Source of the DNA: a virus
DNA length: 43,171 bases
Reading direction: 5' to 3' (one strand)
IMG/VR virus record: IMGVR_UViG_3300035698_020838
Coordinates: 1 to 43,171 of that record
A program made the translations under genes and the position numbers. Position 1 is the first letter of the stretch, and every line of letters begins with the position of its first letter. Below the pieces are notes generated by a model. It was not told the origin of the DNA, did no database searches, and saw only the letters and a list, made by a program, of their open reading frames with translations. Positions 1-6,038 of the stretch are shown here, piece after piece.

Positions 1-108
1 GATACCCACTAATTTAAGCATTCTGACTGTCACCTCTTTTATTTATAGTTTTGAATAATTTAGCAATTTCTAATTCTCTATTAGAATAACCTTTATTCTT
101 ATTCTTTA
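1..108. repeat. Terminal direct repeat, copy 1
   Basis: Bases 1-108 are identical to 43064-43171. An exact repeat at both contig ends usually means a circular molecule, or a circularly permuted one, assembled with an overlap. Coding supports this: leftward reading frames run through the end copy into unique sequence at 43063 and, on the other side, out of copy 1 into 109-170. A true short terminal repeat cannot be excluded from sequence alone. Confidence 0.95.
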
Positions 109-170
109 ATCTTAATTTTATATATTCGTTAAGTAGTTATTTTACACCTCTCTTCTTTCAGTTTAACCAT
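14..170 (-). pseudogene. Small frame-interrupted ORF beside the circle junction
   Basis: From an ATG at 170 the frame reads 13 codons (MVKLKEERCKITT) and stops. If one A is skipped near codon 11, an open frame continues to a stop at 14-16 with a plausible charged sequence containing GYSNRELEIAKLFKT, which resembles a helix-turn-helix core. The second frame has no ATG, GTG or TTG of its own before that segment. It is either a +1 frameshift, an extra base in the assembly, or a decayed gene. It overlaps the 18-codon ORF upstream and the 12-codon ORF downstream. Function unknown. Confidence 0.4.
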
Positions 171-214
171 CCAATAAATATTATTGGTATAGGGATACAC
201 GTAATATTAATCAT
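158..214 (-). CDS. 18-residue hydrophobic micropeptide
   Basis: An ATG at 214 follows GAGGGATTGAA, a fair ribosome binding site, and encodes an Ile/Pro-rich hydrophobic peptide ending IIFIGWLN. It sits between the 67-residue gene and the frame-interrupted ORF and overlaps the latter by 13 nt. The tight spacing suggests translation, but at this length chance is possible. Confidence 0.35.
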   Translation of the reverse strand: MINITCIPIPIIFIGWLN

Positions 215-226
215 TTCAATCCCTCT

Positions 227-430
227 TTATATGTTCAGGGTTATTTGACTCTGAGCATAATCCCTCACAACCTTAGCAGCATCAACCTTTGCTTTAAACT
301 CGTCAGGCCTATCAAAACTACCATAGATCTTCACTGCTCCTCCTTTAGCTGGAGTGCCAATCTCTAATGAGTCTCCATTGTCATTAACCACTTTGTTTAC
401 TACTTTGTTTACTACTTCATTTATTTCCAT
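227..430 (-). CDS. Hypothetical 67-residue protein
   Basis: The ATG at 430 has GGAGG 11 nt upstream. The protein has an N-terminal repeat (NKVVNKVVN), a central Gly-rich segment and a C-terminal helix with KAKVDAAKVVRDYAQ. No cysteines, signal peptide or membrane segment are visible. It is one of the last genes of the leftward block before the circle junction. I do not recognise the family. Confidence 0.75.
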   Translation of the reverse strand: MEINEVVNKVVNKVVNDNGDSLEIGTPAKGGAVKIYGSFDRPDEFKAKVDAAKVVRDYAQSQITLNI

Positions 431-450
431 TTTATTTTATTCCTCCAAAA

Positions 451-1083
451 TTATTTTTTCACCTTTTTAACATGTAACGTGACAGGCTTAGACCAATCAA
501 CATCCTTCAACTGCTCAACCAACAAAAAATAGTTCACGTTGTAAATAGACTTATCAGAATAAAACAAGTGTTTAACATTTTTACCACTATACTCCTCCAA
601 CATCCGACGAGCCAAAGTATGACAAAAAATGTTAAGGAACTCACGATAAGCAGTATCATTATACACCAACTTCAAAAACAACTTTTTAATGACGAACAAA
701 GAGTTATCAGGCTTAGGCACAGGACCATTCTTACCAGTGTAACTCCTACTATTAGGGATAAACCATTTATGCCAGTTAAGAACTGTTTCATCATACGAAT
801 CACTGAAGATACGCATGTTAGCATCATACTCGCTATTGGTTATTGGACTGTCAAGATCGTTCTTATAAATAGTTTTTGCTATGAATATTAGTGGGTATAA
901 AAACTTCATTTTGAAGTAGTAATGTACTCTTACGTAGAGCTTTTTTCCTTCTCCGATTTCTTTTATCCCGTAGATGTTCCATTGGGTTTCTCGGTTATCT
1001 TTTAGTTCTTCTTTACTATACTTTTTTTTTACGTGTCTTCCTTTCTTGCAGCATTTTATGAAGTCGATTATCCACATACTCAT
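451..1083 (-). CDS. Hypothetical 210-residue protein
   Basis: I chose the ATG at 1083: it overlaps the upstream stop as ATGA and has GGAGG just in front, while the longer start at 1104 would place that site inside the gene. The protein is basic and aromatic-rich, with a hydrophobic stretch near residues 63-73 (KFLYPLIFIAKT) that could be a short membrane or buried helix. Third codon positions are A/C-rich in the first third and G/T-rich at the end. Its last residues (KPVTLHVK) resemble the end of the 215-residue protein at 5137-5784. Family not recognised. Confidence 0.75.
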   Translation of the reverse strand: MSMWIIDFIKCCKKGRHVKKKYSKEELKDNRETQWNIYGIKEIGEGKKLYVRVHYYFKMKFLYPLIFIAKTIYKNDLDSPITNSEYDANMRIFSDSYDETVLNWHKWFIPNSRSYTGKNGPVPKPDNSLFVIKKLFLKLVYNDTAYREFLNIFCHTLARRMLEEYSGKNVKHLFYSDKSIYNVNYFLLVEQLKDVDWSKPVTLHVKKVKK

Positions 1084-1448
1084 TTTTTCTTTCCTCCAAA
1101 ACATCTCTCAATAGTCCTAGCAGCACGCAACAATTCATCTTGTACTGGGTGTCTATGAGCCTCAATGTAACGAGCAGTATCATATAAACCAACCCTCTTC
1201 CAAACCCAACCAATACACACGAGTGAAACATACCCACCAATACACAAAGGCACAATCCAACTAGCAGGCACAATAACTCCTAATTTGTCAAGTATGATTA
1301 AGGCTCCTGCAATCTCAGGCAGTTTATTTGTTAGGTAACCTACTTCTTCCATCATCACGTTAAAGTAGAACTTGCTTTTATAGATTATATTCACTGCTGT
1401 GTTGTGTAGGATTTTGTGTTTGATGTTTCCTTGACTAGTATCTTTCAT
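1080..1448 (-). CDS. Small membrane protein, 122 residues
   Basis: It has two adjoining hydrophobic segments at about residues 46-85 (AGALIILDKLGVIVPASWIV, then VPLCIGGYVSLVCIGWVW), an amphipathic N-terminus and a charged C-terminal tail. A two-helix hairpin in the membrane is likely. It lies between another one-pass membrane protein and the 210-residue gene, overlapping both by 4 nt, so translation is probably coupled. A holin or envelope role is possible but unsupported by motifs. Codon choice changes from A/C-ending to G/T-ending midway. Confidence 0.7.
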   Translation of the reverse strand: MKDTSQGNIKHKILHNTAVNIIYKSKFYFNVMMEEVGYLTNKLPEIAGALIILDKLGVIVPASWIVPLCIGGYVSLVCIGWVWKRVGLYDTARYIEAHRHPVQDELLRAARTIERCFGGKKK

Positions 1449-1717
1449 TTGCAGCTCACCAAATCCAACAACGAATCCTTAACAAAACTCTTAACATAAG
1501 GGTACTGTTGATAAATATAATAAAACTCCTGCAAATCAGTAGTCAAAGAAACACCTAAAGGCAACTCCTCAGGATGAAGATTATACAACTCCAACTGCTC
1601 CTCTAACAACAATAAATCCACGCTACAATTAGGACTACGAAAAAACATTAATGCAACGAAGAAACCAATAAATAACCCTACCACTAACCACACATAAACC
1701 ATTTCTTCATCAATCAT
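1445..1717 (-). CDS. One-pass membrane protein, 90 residues
   Basis: The start at 1717 (MIDEEMVYVW) overlaps the preceding stop by 8 nt and gives an N-terminal transmembrane helix at about residues 6-27 (VYVWLVVGLFIGFFVALMFF). An acidic domain rich in Leu and Tyr follows. The 15-codon upstream extension lies wholly inside the preceding gene and is less likely. It forms a membrane-protein pair with the next gene. Family not recognised. Confidence 0.7.
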   Translation of the reverse strand: MIDEEMVYVWLVVGLFIGFFVALMFFRSPNCSVDLLLLEEQLELYNLHPEELPLGVSLTTDLQEFYYIYQQYPYVKSFVKDSLLDLVSCK

Positions 1718-2171
1718 TCTTCTTAAACCTCGCCAAACAAAGATCAGGCACAAACACCTCAAAATCCCCTTTACACAAACCAGTCAATTCAGAATAACCA
1801 TAACAAGCAAAAGGCTTCAAACCATCAGCGTGCAAACCACAAAGACCAGCAGAAGATAATTGAGTACAAACCTTGAAAAAAAACAATTTCTCACCCTTAA
1901 AAACCAACTCCCCAACTTTATAAGGAATGATAAGCTTACCACGAACATACTTACACCCATGAAGACGAAAATAACGTATTAAATCAAAAGATAAATTTGA
2001 ACTAACAATAACCCTGTCAAATAATACTTTGTGAGGTAAAACCTTATCCACCACGAAGAACCGACAACAACTAGCACTACACACAGGTAACCAATCAAGA
2101 CAATTATTACAATCTTGTGCTTTAACCTTCATATCGGCTCTGGTAACCTTCACTCTGTCTTTTACGACCAT
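1710..2171 (-). CDS. Cysteine-cluster protein resembling the YkgJ/CxxCxxCC family
   Basis: The protein has 153 residues with a cysteine cluster near residues 20-36 (CNNC, then CSASCC) and a second group near 102-130 (C..LSSAGLCGLH, then KPFACYGY). This order matches the zinc/iron-chelating CxxCxxCC family, whose later part reads C-x-L-x-x-x-G-x-C-x-x-x-x-x-x-RP-x-x-C. The family probably binds a metal or Fe-S cluster; its substrate is unclear. The first start (2171) has GGGGGTGG 6 nt upstream; an ATG at 2132 overlapping the previous stop is the alternative. Such a protein is unusual in a virus. Confidence 0.6.
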   Translation of the reverse strand: MVVKDRVKVTRADMKVKAQDCNNCLDWLPVCSASCCRFFVVDKVLPHKVLFDRVIVSSNLSFDLIRYFRLHGCKYVRGKLIIPYKVGELVFKGEKLFFFKVCTQLSSAGLCGLHADGLKPFACYGYSELTGLCKGDFEVFVPDLCLARFKKND

Positions 2172-2484
2172 CTAATTCCACCCCCTTATAAACTTTTTTT
2201 CTTCCTCTCTTAGGATTAACTTCGAATTCGAACTCTCGACTCATCATAGCTTGGAAGTATAATAGTTTCTCCCTGATACTCTCACCTAAGCATGACTCGA
2301 ATCCTTTCGAGTCGTATAAGTGGTATGCTTCGTAATTGTTAGGGGTGCATTCATTACAAAAACTTTTCTTCGCCTTTAACAACTTTGTGCCTGCTTTGTT
2401 CTCATAAGTTATTTGTTTGTAGAACAAGTTACTCACTGGTAGTTTTTGGTTGCATCCATAACAAAACCTTTTTATTATCAGCAT
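2122..2484 (-). CDS. Zinc-ribbon-like basic protein, 120 residues
   Basis: Two CxxC pairs (CYGC near residue 8 and CNEC near residue 43) should hold one zinc. The C-terminal third is strongly basic (NPKRGRKKVYKG, DGRKRQ), consistent with nucleic-acid binding. An ATG at 2565 is possible but has no ribosome binding site. The ATG at 2484 overlaps the stop of a better-initiated small ORF (2478-2582) as ATGCTGA, so I prefer it. Function unknown. Confidence 0.65.
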   Translation of the reverse strand: MLIIKRFCYGCNQKLPVSNLFYKQITYENKAGTKLLKAKKSFCNECTPNNYEAYHLYDSKGFESCLGESIREKLLYFQAMMSREFEFEVNPKRGRKKVYKGVELDGRKRQSEGYQSRYEG

Positions 2485-2582
2485 TTTGAGTTTTCTTCGT
2501 ATTCTTTTAAGGATTTGATTTTCTTCCTCACTTTTCTTAGTTCGGCTTTTTTTAGTTTTAACCATTCAGAATTATAAATCAT
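2478..2582 (-). CDS. 34-residue charged helical peptide
   Basis: The ATG at 2582 has GAGGT 9 nt upstream. The peptide is almost entirely Lys/Glu/Leu helix (WLKLKKAELRKVRKKIKSL), likely amphipathic or coiled-coil. It competes with the 5' extension of the zinc-ribbon gene in another frame. The ribosome binding site and the ATGCTGA overlap favour two separate genes. Confidence 0.5.
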   Translation of the reverse strand: MIYNSEWLKLKKAELRKVRKKIKSLKEYEENSKC

Positions 2583-2593
2583 TCTAATTTACC

Positions 2594-2731
2594 TCATTTC
2601 TCTTTCAACTCTTTCAAAGCCTCACGAACAGCCACAGTAATCAAAACCCTCAAACACAAAAACAACCCGAAAGAGACAACTACTAAACCCCAATACAACA
2701 AGTTCTCACCGAAAACCTTAGAACTACTCAC
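2594..2731 (-). CDS. 45-residue one-pass membrane peptide (GTG start)
   Basis: A GTG at 2731 overlaps the stop of the preceding gene as GTGA and has GGAAGG upstream. It encodes one transmembrane helix (about residues 11-34, LLYWGLVVVSFGLFLCLRVL) and a charged tail (REALKELKEK). It fills the gap between two well-supported genes in the same direction. Function unknown. Confidence 0.6.
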   Translation of the reverse strand: MSSSKVFGENLLYWGLVVVSFGLFLCLRVLITVAVREALKELKEK

Positions 2732-2949
2732 TTTGATCCTTCCAAAGAACGCTCTTTATCAAGCTTAATAGCCAAAAACTGAATCGCTACTTCCTCACGA
2801 ATAGTAGAGAACACAGTTCGAATCTTACCCTTAACCTCCTCCTCATTATCAGCTTCAATAACTGCTTCTAAGAAATCAATTTTAACTTTGTTGTAATTCT
2901 CTACGAGTTCTAAACCCAGATTAACCTTTTGAACAATTTTTTCTGTCAT
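2728..2949 (-). CDS. Hypothetical 73-residue helical protein, leaderless
   Basis: I place the start at 2949 (MTEKIVQK) rather than 2994, because a TATA box at 2971-2980 lies about 26 nt upstream, as expected for a leaderless archaeal transcript. The protein is acidic and helical with several Glu/Lys-rich turns (ADNEEEVKGKIRT). It begins a leftward transcription unit. Family not recognised. Confidence 0.7.
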   Translation of the reverse strand: MTEKIVQKVNLGLELVENYNKVKIDFLEAVIEADNEEEVKGKIRTVFSTIREEVAIQFLAIKLDKERSLEGSK

Positions 2950-2970
2950 AAACAAAGTAAAGATTAACAG

Positions 2971-2980
2971 ACTATATAAA
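2971..2980 (-). promoter_or_regulatory. TATA box of a leaderless promoter
   Basis: The minus strand reads TTTATATAGT here. Its centre is about 26 nt from the ATG at 2949, the usual archaeal TATA-to-start distance, and no ribosome binding site precedes that ATG. A T9 terminator for the upstream unit lies just beyond at 3078-3086. Confidence 0.65.
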
Positions 2981-3077
2981 CTAAACCAATACAAAGAATC
3001 ACATAAAAGTGAAGGTAGTATTTATTTATAGAAAGAATCTATTAAAATATTATAGCTTTAAAGTATTATAGAAATAG

Positions 3078-3086
3078 AAAAAAAAA
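3078..3086 (-). terminator. T-tract terminator
   Basis: Nine consecutive A on the plus strand give T9 at the 3' side of the leftward gene ending at 3095. Archaeal RNA polymerase ends transcription at such T-tracts. The next leftward promoter follows about 100 nt later. Confidence 0.55.
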
Positions 3087-3094
3087 TTAATTAT

Positions 3095-3292
3095 TTATTG
3101 TTTAGAAGGAGTTATACCTTCTTCTTTCATAGAATCATATAAAGCGTCAGCACGACTTTGCTCTTGTCCATCAAAACTATCAACGCAGAACTCGTGAAAA
3201 CTATCACTATGATACTGCTCAATGAACTCACCCATTAACTCACACTCATTACTTTCTATGAACTCAACTAACCTATTCTTATATCTTCCCAT
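3095..3292 (-). CDS. Hypothetical 65-residue acidic protein
   Basis: The ATG at 3292 has GGGAGGT 7 nt upstream, inside the end of the preceding gene. The protein is acidic and aromatic (HSDSFHEFCVDSFDG), mostly helical. It is followed by a T-tract terminator, so it ends its transcription unit. Family not recognised. Confidence 0.7.
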   Translation of the reverse strand: MGRYKNRLVEFIESNECELMGEFIEQYHSDSFHEFCVDSFDGQEQSRADALYDSMKEEGITPSKQ

Positions 3293-3488
3293 TCATTTTA
3301 CCTCCCTTCTCAAGCAAAGCCAAATCAAGATAATACTGAATCCGACTCTGAACATAATCCCTTTGAAACTCCCACTCACGATACTTAGATTCATAATAAC
3401 GCATACGACAATTCTTCTCATCCAACTTACGCCTCAAAGCCACTACTTCAAGCTTATAACGACCATAAACAAACTTTTGGAAAACCAC
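3279..3488 (-). CDS. Hypothetical 69-residue coiled-coil protein (GTG start)
   Basis: GTG start at 3488 overlapping the upstream TAG by one base, with GAGAGGGA upstream. The sequence is rich in Arg, Lys, Glu and Tyr with few breakers, suggesting a long helix. Its last codons contain the ribosome binding site of the next gene. Function unknown; the link to the ATPase next door is positional only. Confidence 0.65.
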   Translation of the reverse strand: MVFQKFVYGRYKLEVVALRRKLDEKNCRMRYYESKYREWEFQRDYVQSRIQYYLDLALLEKGGKMNGKI

Positions 3489-4147
3489 TATGAAATCCCT
3501 CTCTCATCCTTTTCTTTGACCTTTTTCTTAGACAATTTACTCTGACAAAAAATGTCGAGATTACCAAGCTTAAAATCCACCTCCTCAACATAATCACAAC
3601 TAACAAACAAACACACAACACCTAAAACCAATATCTCACCCTTACCAACAACCAAACGATCAAGAACCATACGAGAACCAGCATAACCATCAAGCTTAAC
3701 CTTAGCATCAGAACCATTAACCAAATCAGGAAGATAAACCTCCTTAAAACAAAACACATCAACCTTACGACAAACATCCTTAGTAAAACAAGCCATGTTA
3801 GGAGAACACAACAAAACCCAATTATTATTATGATAAATGAAATCAAAGAACTCATCCGTCAACTCACGATAACGACGATCACCAATCCGAAGCCTTTGAA
3901 ACTCATCCATAACAATCAAAGAATCACGGATCAAAGACAACTCCCTAAGACTAGCAACCACCACGACGCCAGCCTTCTCAACCAAGAAAGCCGACACTTT
4001 ATCATTAAAACCATAAACCACAATCTGAGACTGAGAATACCTACGAAAATCAAGAATTAAATGTACTAAGTTATTAGTCTTACCACAATTAGTCGTACCC
4101 AATAAGCCTGCTACTCTCTCCCCTTGAAACAATTGTTTAATCTTCAT
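3488..4147 (-). CDS. P-loop ATPase, possibly A32/HerA-like or Zot-like
   Basis: From the ATG at 4147 the protein has 219 residues. Walker A is GTTNCGKT at residues 17-24 and Walker B is LIVMDE at 77-82, followed by a strand ending LLCSPN that fits a sensor position. The compact layout, with the P-loop near the N-terminus and one acidic Walker B, resembles small viral ATPases such as A32-like or Zot-like proteins; I infer the group from shape only. The genome also has a standard terminase, so a second DNA motor would be odd. The start overlaps a micro-ORF stop as ATGA. Codons are G/T-ending throughout. Confidence 0.65.
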   Translation of the reverse strand: MKIKQLFQGERVAGLLGTTNCGKTNNLVHLILDFRRYSQSQIVVYGFNDKVSAFLVEKAGVVVVASLRELSLIRDSLIVMDEFQRLRIGDRRYRELTDEFFDFIYHNNNWVLLCSPNMACFTKDVCRKVDVFCFKEVYLPDLVNGSDAKVKLDGYAGSRMVLDRLVVGKGEILVLGVVCLFVSCDYVEEVDFKLGNLDIFCQSKLSKKKVKEKDERGIS

Positions 4148-4233
4148 TTTACCACTCCAACAGCAAGGAAAAATCCTAAAACCAATGCTATAACAATATA
4201 TACCCAAACCTCAAATTCTTCATAAATTCTCAT
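4144..4233 (-). CDS. 29-residue one-pass membrane micropeptide
   Basis: The ATG at 4233 follows GAGGTG by 6 nt. The peptide is nearly all one helix (VWVYIVIALVLGFFLAVGVV) and overlaps the ATPase start as ATGA. It may anchor a partner or simply couple translation to the ATPase. Confidence 0.55.
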   Translation of the reverse strand: MRIYEEFEVWVYIVIALVLGFFLAVGVVK

Positions 4234-4241
4234 TTTACACC

Positions 4242-4397
4242 TCACTTATTATTCTTATTAGTATAATAAACCCTCGCATACTTACCATTAACAAACGCAA
4301 CCCAAACCCAACCATTAAAGATTAGGTTGTCACGCTTCTTAAGACTAAAAGTATGCTTCAAAACCCCTCCCTTCAACAACAAAAAAATGTTACTCAA
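4242..4397 (-). CDS. 51-residue protein, TTG start
   Basis: A TTG at 4397 overlaps the upstream stop as TTGA and has GAGGT 8 nt upstream. The sequence begins hydrophobic (SNIFLLLKGG) and continues as a basic, aromatic beta-like segment (FNGWVWVAFVNGKYARVYYT). Function unknown. Confidence 0.5.
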   Translation of the reverse strand: MSNIFLLLKGGVLKHTFSLKKRDNLIFNGWVWVAFVNGKYARVYYTNKNNK

Positions 4398-4513
4398 TTT
4401 TTTAACCTCGATAATTCTTCATCAACCATTTCCATACCTATAAAAAAAATGCAGCAATCACAGCCACTTTGACCATGACACTTATTTCTTGATTCATCCA
4501 TTGACATACTCAT
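4394..4513 (-). CDS. 39-residue cysteine-rich micropeptide
   Basis: The ATG at 4513 overlaps the upstream stop as ATGA. Residues 12-21 read CHGQSGCDCC, a compact C-x5-C-x-C-C cluster likely to bind a metal, followed by an acidic helix. It belongs to a run of six overlapping microgenes. No family recognised. Confidence 0.5.
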   Translation of the reverse strand: MSMSMDESRNKCHGQSGCDCCIFFIGMEMVDEELSRLKN

Positions 4514-4599
4514 ATTAACATCAACTCCTTAAACAGTTTAACTAAAACAACCGTTTCAACCAAGCCAACACTATTACGATCCTTAAAAGTCTTAAACAT
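4510..4599 (-). CDS. 29-residue microgene, duplicate copy B
   Basis: It is preceded by a very strong ribosome binding site (GGAGGAGGTTTGAAGG). It starts MFKTFKDRNSVG and is clearly paralogous to the 26-residue ORF at 4740-4820; the nucleotide similarity includes the ribosome binding site. The ends of the two copies diverge. Function unknown. Confidence 0.55.
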   Translation of the reverse strand: MFKTFKDRNSVGLVETVVLVKLFKELMLI

Positions 4600-4602
4600 C
4601 CT

Positions 4603-4743
4603 TCAAACCTCCTCCTTTTCTAATAGGTGCTTACAATCTTTATTAATTATATCAATAACACCATTTAACTGAAGCTTCAATTTATGTTGATCTTCTTCAC
4701 TCAAATCCCCAAAACAATCATTAAAAATAGAAGAAGCCATCAT
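4603..4743 (-). CDS. 46-residue helical protein
   Basis: ATG at 4743 overlapping the upstream stop. The sequence is charged and helical (DLSEEDQHKLKLQLNGVIDI) with two cysteines. It sits between the two copies of the duplicated microgene, and its last codons form the ribosome binding site of copy B. Confidence 0.5.
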   Translation of the reverse strand: MMASSIFNDCFGDLSEEDQHKLKLQLNGVIDIINKDCKHLLEKEEV

Positions 4744-4820
4744 AAACACCCCCTCAAACCTAAGAAAACAACCGTTTCAAACTCACCTAAAGCATTCCTA
4801 TCTTTAAAAGTTTTAAACAT
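4740..4820 (-). CDS. 26-residue microgene, duplicate copy A
   Basis: The ATG at 4820 follows GAGGAGGTTTGAAGG. The start MFKTFKDRNALG and the later ETVV match copy B at 4510-4599. Keeping both frame and ribosome binding site after duplication argues that these tiny peptides are translated. Confidence 0.55.
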   Translation of the reverse strand: MFKTFKDRNALGEFETVVFLGLRGCL

Positions 4821-5046
4821 CCTTCAAACCTCCTCTAAACCTTTTAATCTTAGAATAAACAATTTTATCCTTAAACTTAGATTCCAAAAACTTAACTTTT
4901 TTATTAGCCAAACGCAAACGCATAAGCAACAAACGAACCTCACCCCTATAATCATAAATCAAATTACTTTGATAACTAATACAACCCTTAGAACTAACCA
5001 ACTTTAAAACTAACTCCTTCTTAGACAAACCCTTTAATGAAACCAT
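4813..5046 (-). CDS. Hypothetical 77-residue basic protein
   Basis: I use the ATG at 5046, with GGAGG 13 nt and AAAGGTT 4 nt upstream; the longer TTG start would overlap that site. The protein is Lys/Leu-rich (GLSKKELVLKLV, RLRLANKKVKFLESKF) and could bind nucleic acid. It is first in the microgene run. Family not recognised. Confidence 0.65.
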   Translation of the reverse strand: MVSLKGLSKKELVLKLVSSKGCISYQSNLIYDYRGEVRLLLMRLRLANKKVKFLESKFKDKIVYSKIKRFRGGLKDV

Positions 5047-5078
5047 TTTAACCTTTAAACCTCCTAACAAATACTAAT

Positions 5079-5100
5079 AAAAAAATATAACAAAAAAAAA
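5079..5100 (-). terminator. Double T-tract terminator
   Basis: Two runs of A on the plus strand (7 and 9 long) give T-tracts downstream of the leftward 215-residue gene. The stretch also contains TTTATA on the minus strand and may hold the promoter of the next unit. Confidence 0.45.
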
Positions 5101-5120
5101 TATAAATTAATTATTGCTTT

Positions 5121-5170
5121 GAAACAATATAAACATTTATTTTAAAGAAACAATATAAACATTTATTTTA
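5121..5170. repeat. 24-bp tandem direct repeat with 2-bp spacer
   Basis: The same 24 bases occupy 5121-5144 and 5147-5170. One copy codes for the last residues of the 215-residue protein and the other lies mostly in its 3' untranslated region. A recent slippage duplication that moved the stop codon is a simple explanation. Confidence 0.85.
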
Positions 5171-5784
5171 TAGTTTAACGTGACAGGCTTAATAGTATTA
5201 GTATCAGACACACAACGCATTTTTAAACCTACACCTAGACAAATACCTTCGTGAGAACTAACACCCACACCACCCTCAAAATGAGGGATTAAACCATCGC
5301 CAGAACCATAACCAAGTAAAGTACGATTATCTTTGTTTATACTTTTATTCTTCTTAGAATACAACAACTTCAAAACAGATAAATCACTATTCAAAGCTTC
5401 AGCCGTAGCAGTAGAAAGCTTACAATAACCACAACCACCAATCGAAGAACCAACAAAACCATAATTAGTAGAAGCAGTAGGATTCATACCCCCCATATAA
5501 GATTTCTTCCACTCAACAGTGATTATTAACTCTCGACCTTTACCGAAATCATCGGCTTTTTCAACTAAGTCTATTTGAGCCAGATCTTCACTAATCCTTT
5601 TATCTTGGCATTTCTCAAAGTGTTTAATCAACTTAGTTTTTTGTTGGTCAGCAGTTCCTTTATACTGCTTTCCTTCCCACTCTAAACACTTAACTAAATC
5701 ATCGTTCATCTTATTAATGTTACTTCTGAACGCTTCACTATGTTTTTTTATTACTGCTATTCGCAGATTCTTAAATTCAACCAT
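5137..5784 (-). CDS. Conserved-looking hypothetical protein, 215 residues
   Basis: ATG at 5784 with GAGGT 7 nt upstream. The N-terminal half is charged and helical. The C-terminal half holds a Gly/Ser-rich section with SSIGGCGYCKLSTATAEALN and LGYGSGDGLIPHFEGGVG. Similar GGCGY-K-x-S-x-A-x-A-x-AL-N stretches occur in uncharacterised phage and bacterial proteins as I recall, so this may be a shared unknown domain. The last residues lie in a tandem repeat. Third positions move from A-ending to T-ending codons along the gene. Confidence 0.7.
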   Translation of the reverse strand: MVEFKNLRIAVIKKHSEAFRSNINKMNDDLVKCLEWEGKQYKGTADQQKTKLIKHFEKCQDKRISEDLAQIDLVEKADDFGKGRELIITVEWKKSYMGGMNPTASTNYGFVGSSIGGCGYCKLSTATAEALNSDLSVLKLLYSKKNKSINKDNRTLLGYGSGDGLIPHFEGGVGVSSHEGICLGVGLKMRCVSDTNTIKPVTLNYKINVYIVSLK

Positions 5785-5785
5785 T

Positions 5786-5854
5786 TTATACCTCGTTTAA
5801 TTTTTTAAGCAACCTTTTATTTAAAGCGTTTATTTGTTCTTGTGTTATGTTCAT
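5786..5854 (-). CDS. 22-residue micropeptide
   Basis: The ATG at 5854 follows GAGGTTGAAAA, a strong site, although that site lies within the preceding gene. The peptide (MNITQEQINALNKRLLKKLN) is one amphipathic helix, and its end carries the site for the 215-residue gene. It overlaps the preceding gene by 38 nt in another frame. Confidence 0.4.
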   Translation of the reverse strand: MNITQEQINALNKRLLKKLNEV

Positions 5855-6035
5855 TTTTCAACCTCACTATAAACCTATAAACCTTTTCCGCGAAAACCAT
5901 AAATTCGTCGCTAACAAGTTTAATAAATTCCGCTTCTAAGCTGGACCGGTTTTCTGAAATCCAAATATGTAAAGGTTCCCGCCTTATTTCGTCGCGCTCT
6001 TCTTGCATCAATTCGTTTTTTCTTTCTTGATCCAT
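5817..6035 (-). CDS. Hypothetical 72-residue charged protein
   Basis: ATG at 6035 with AGAGGTT 7 nt upstream. Highly charged helix (ERKNELMQEERDEIRREP), then an aromatic segment (EFMVFAEKVYRFIVRL). No motif recognised. Its 3' end overlaps a 22-codon ORF that has its own ribosome binding site. Confidence 0.65.
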   Translation of the reverse strand: MDQERKNELMQEERDEIRREPLHIWISENRSSLEAEFIKLVSDEFMVFAEKVYRFIVRLKNEHNTRTNKRFK

Positions 6036-6038
6036 TTT

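Noticed and set aside
1016-1273. 85-codon leftward ORF overlapping two other leftward genes
   Set aside because: It lies in the third frame across a good ATGA overlap with a binding site; its protein is a low-complexity Leu/Val/Cys shadow.
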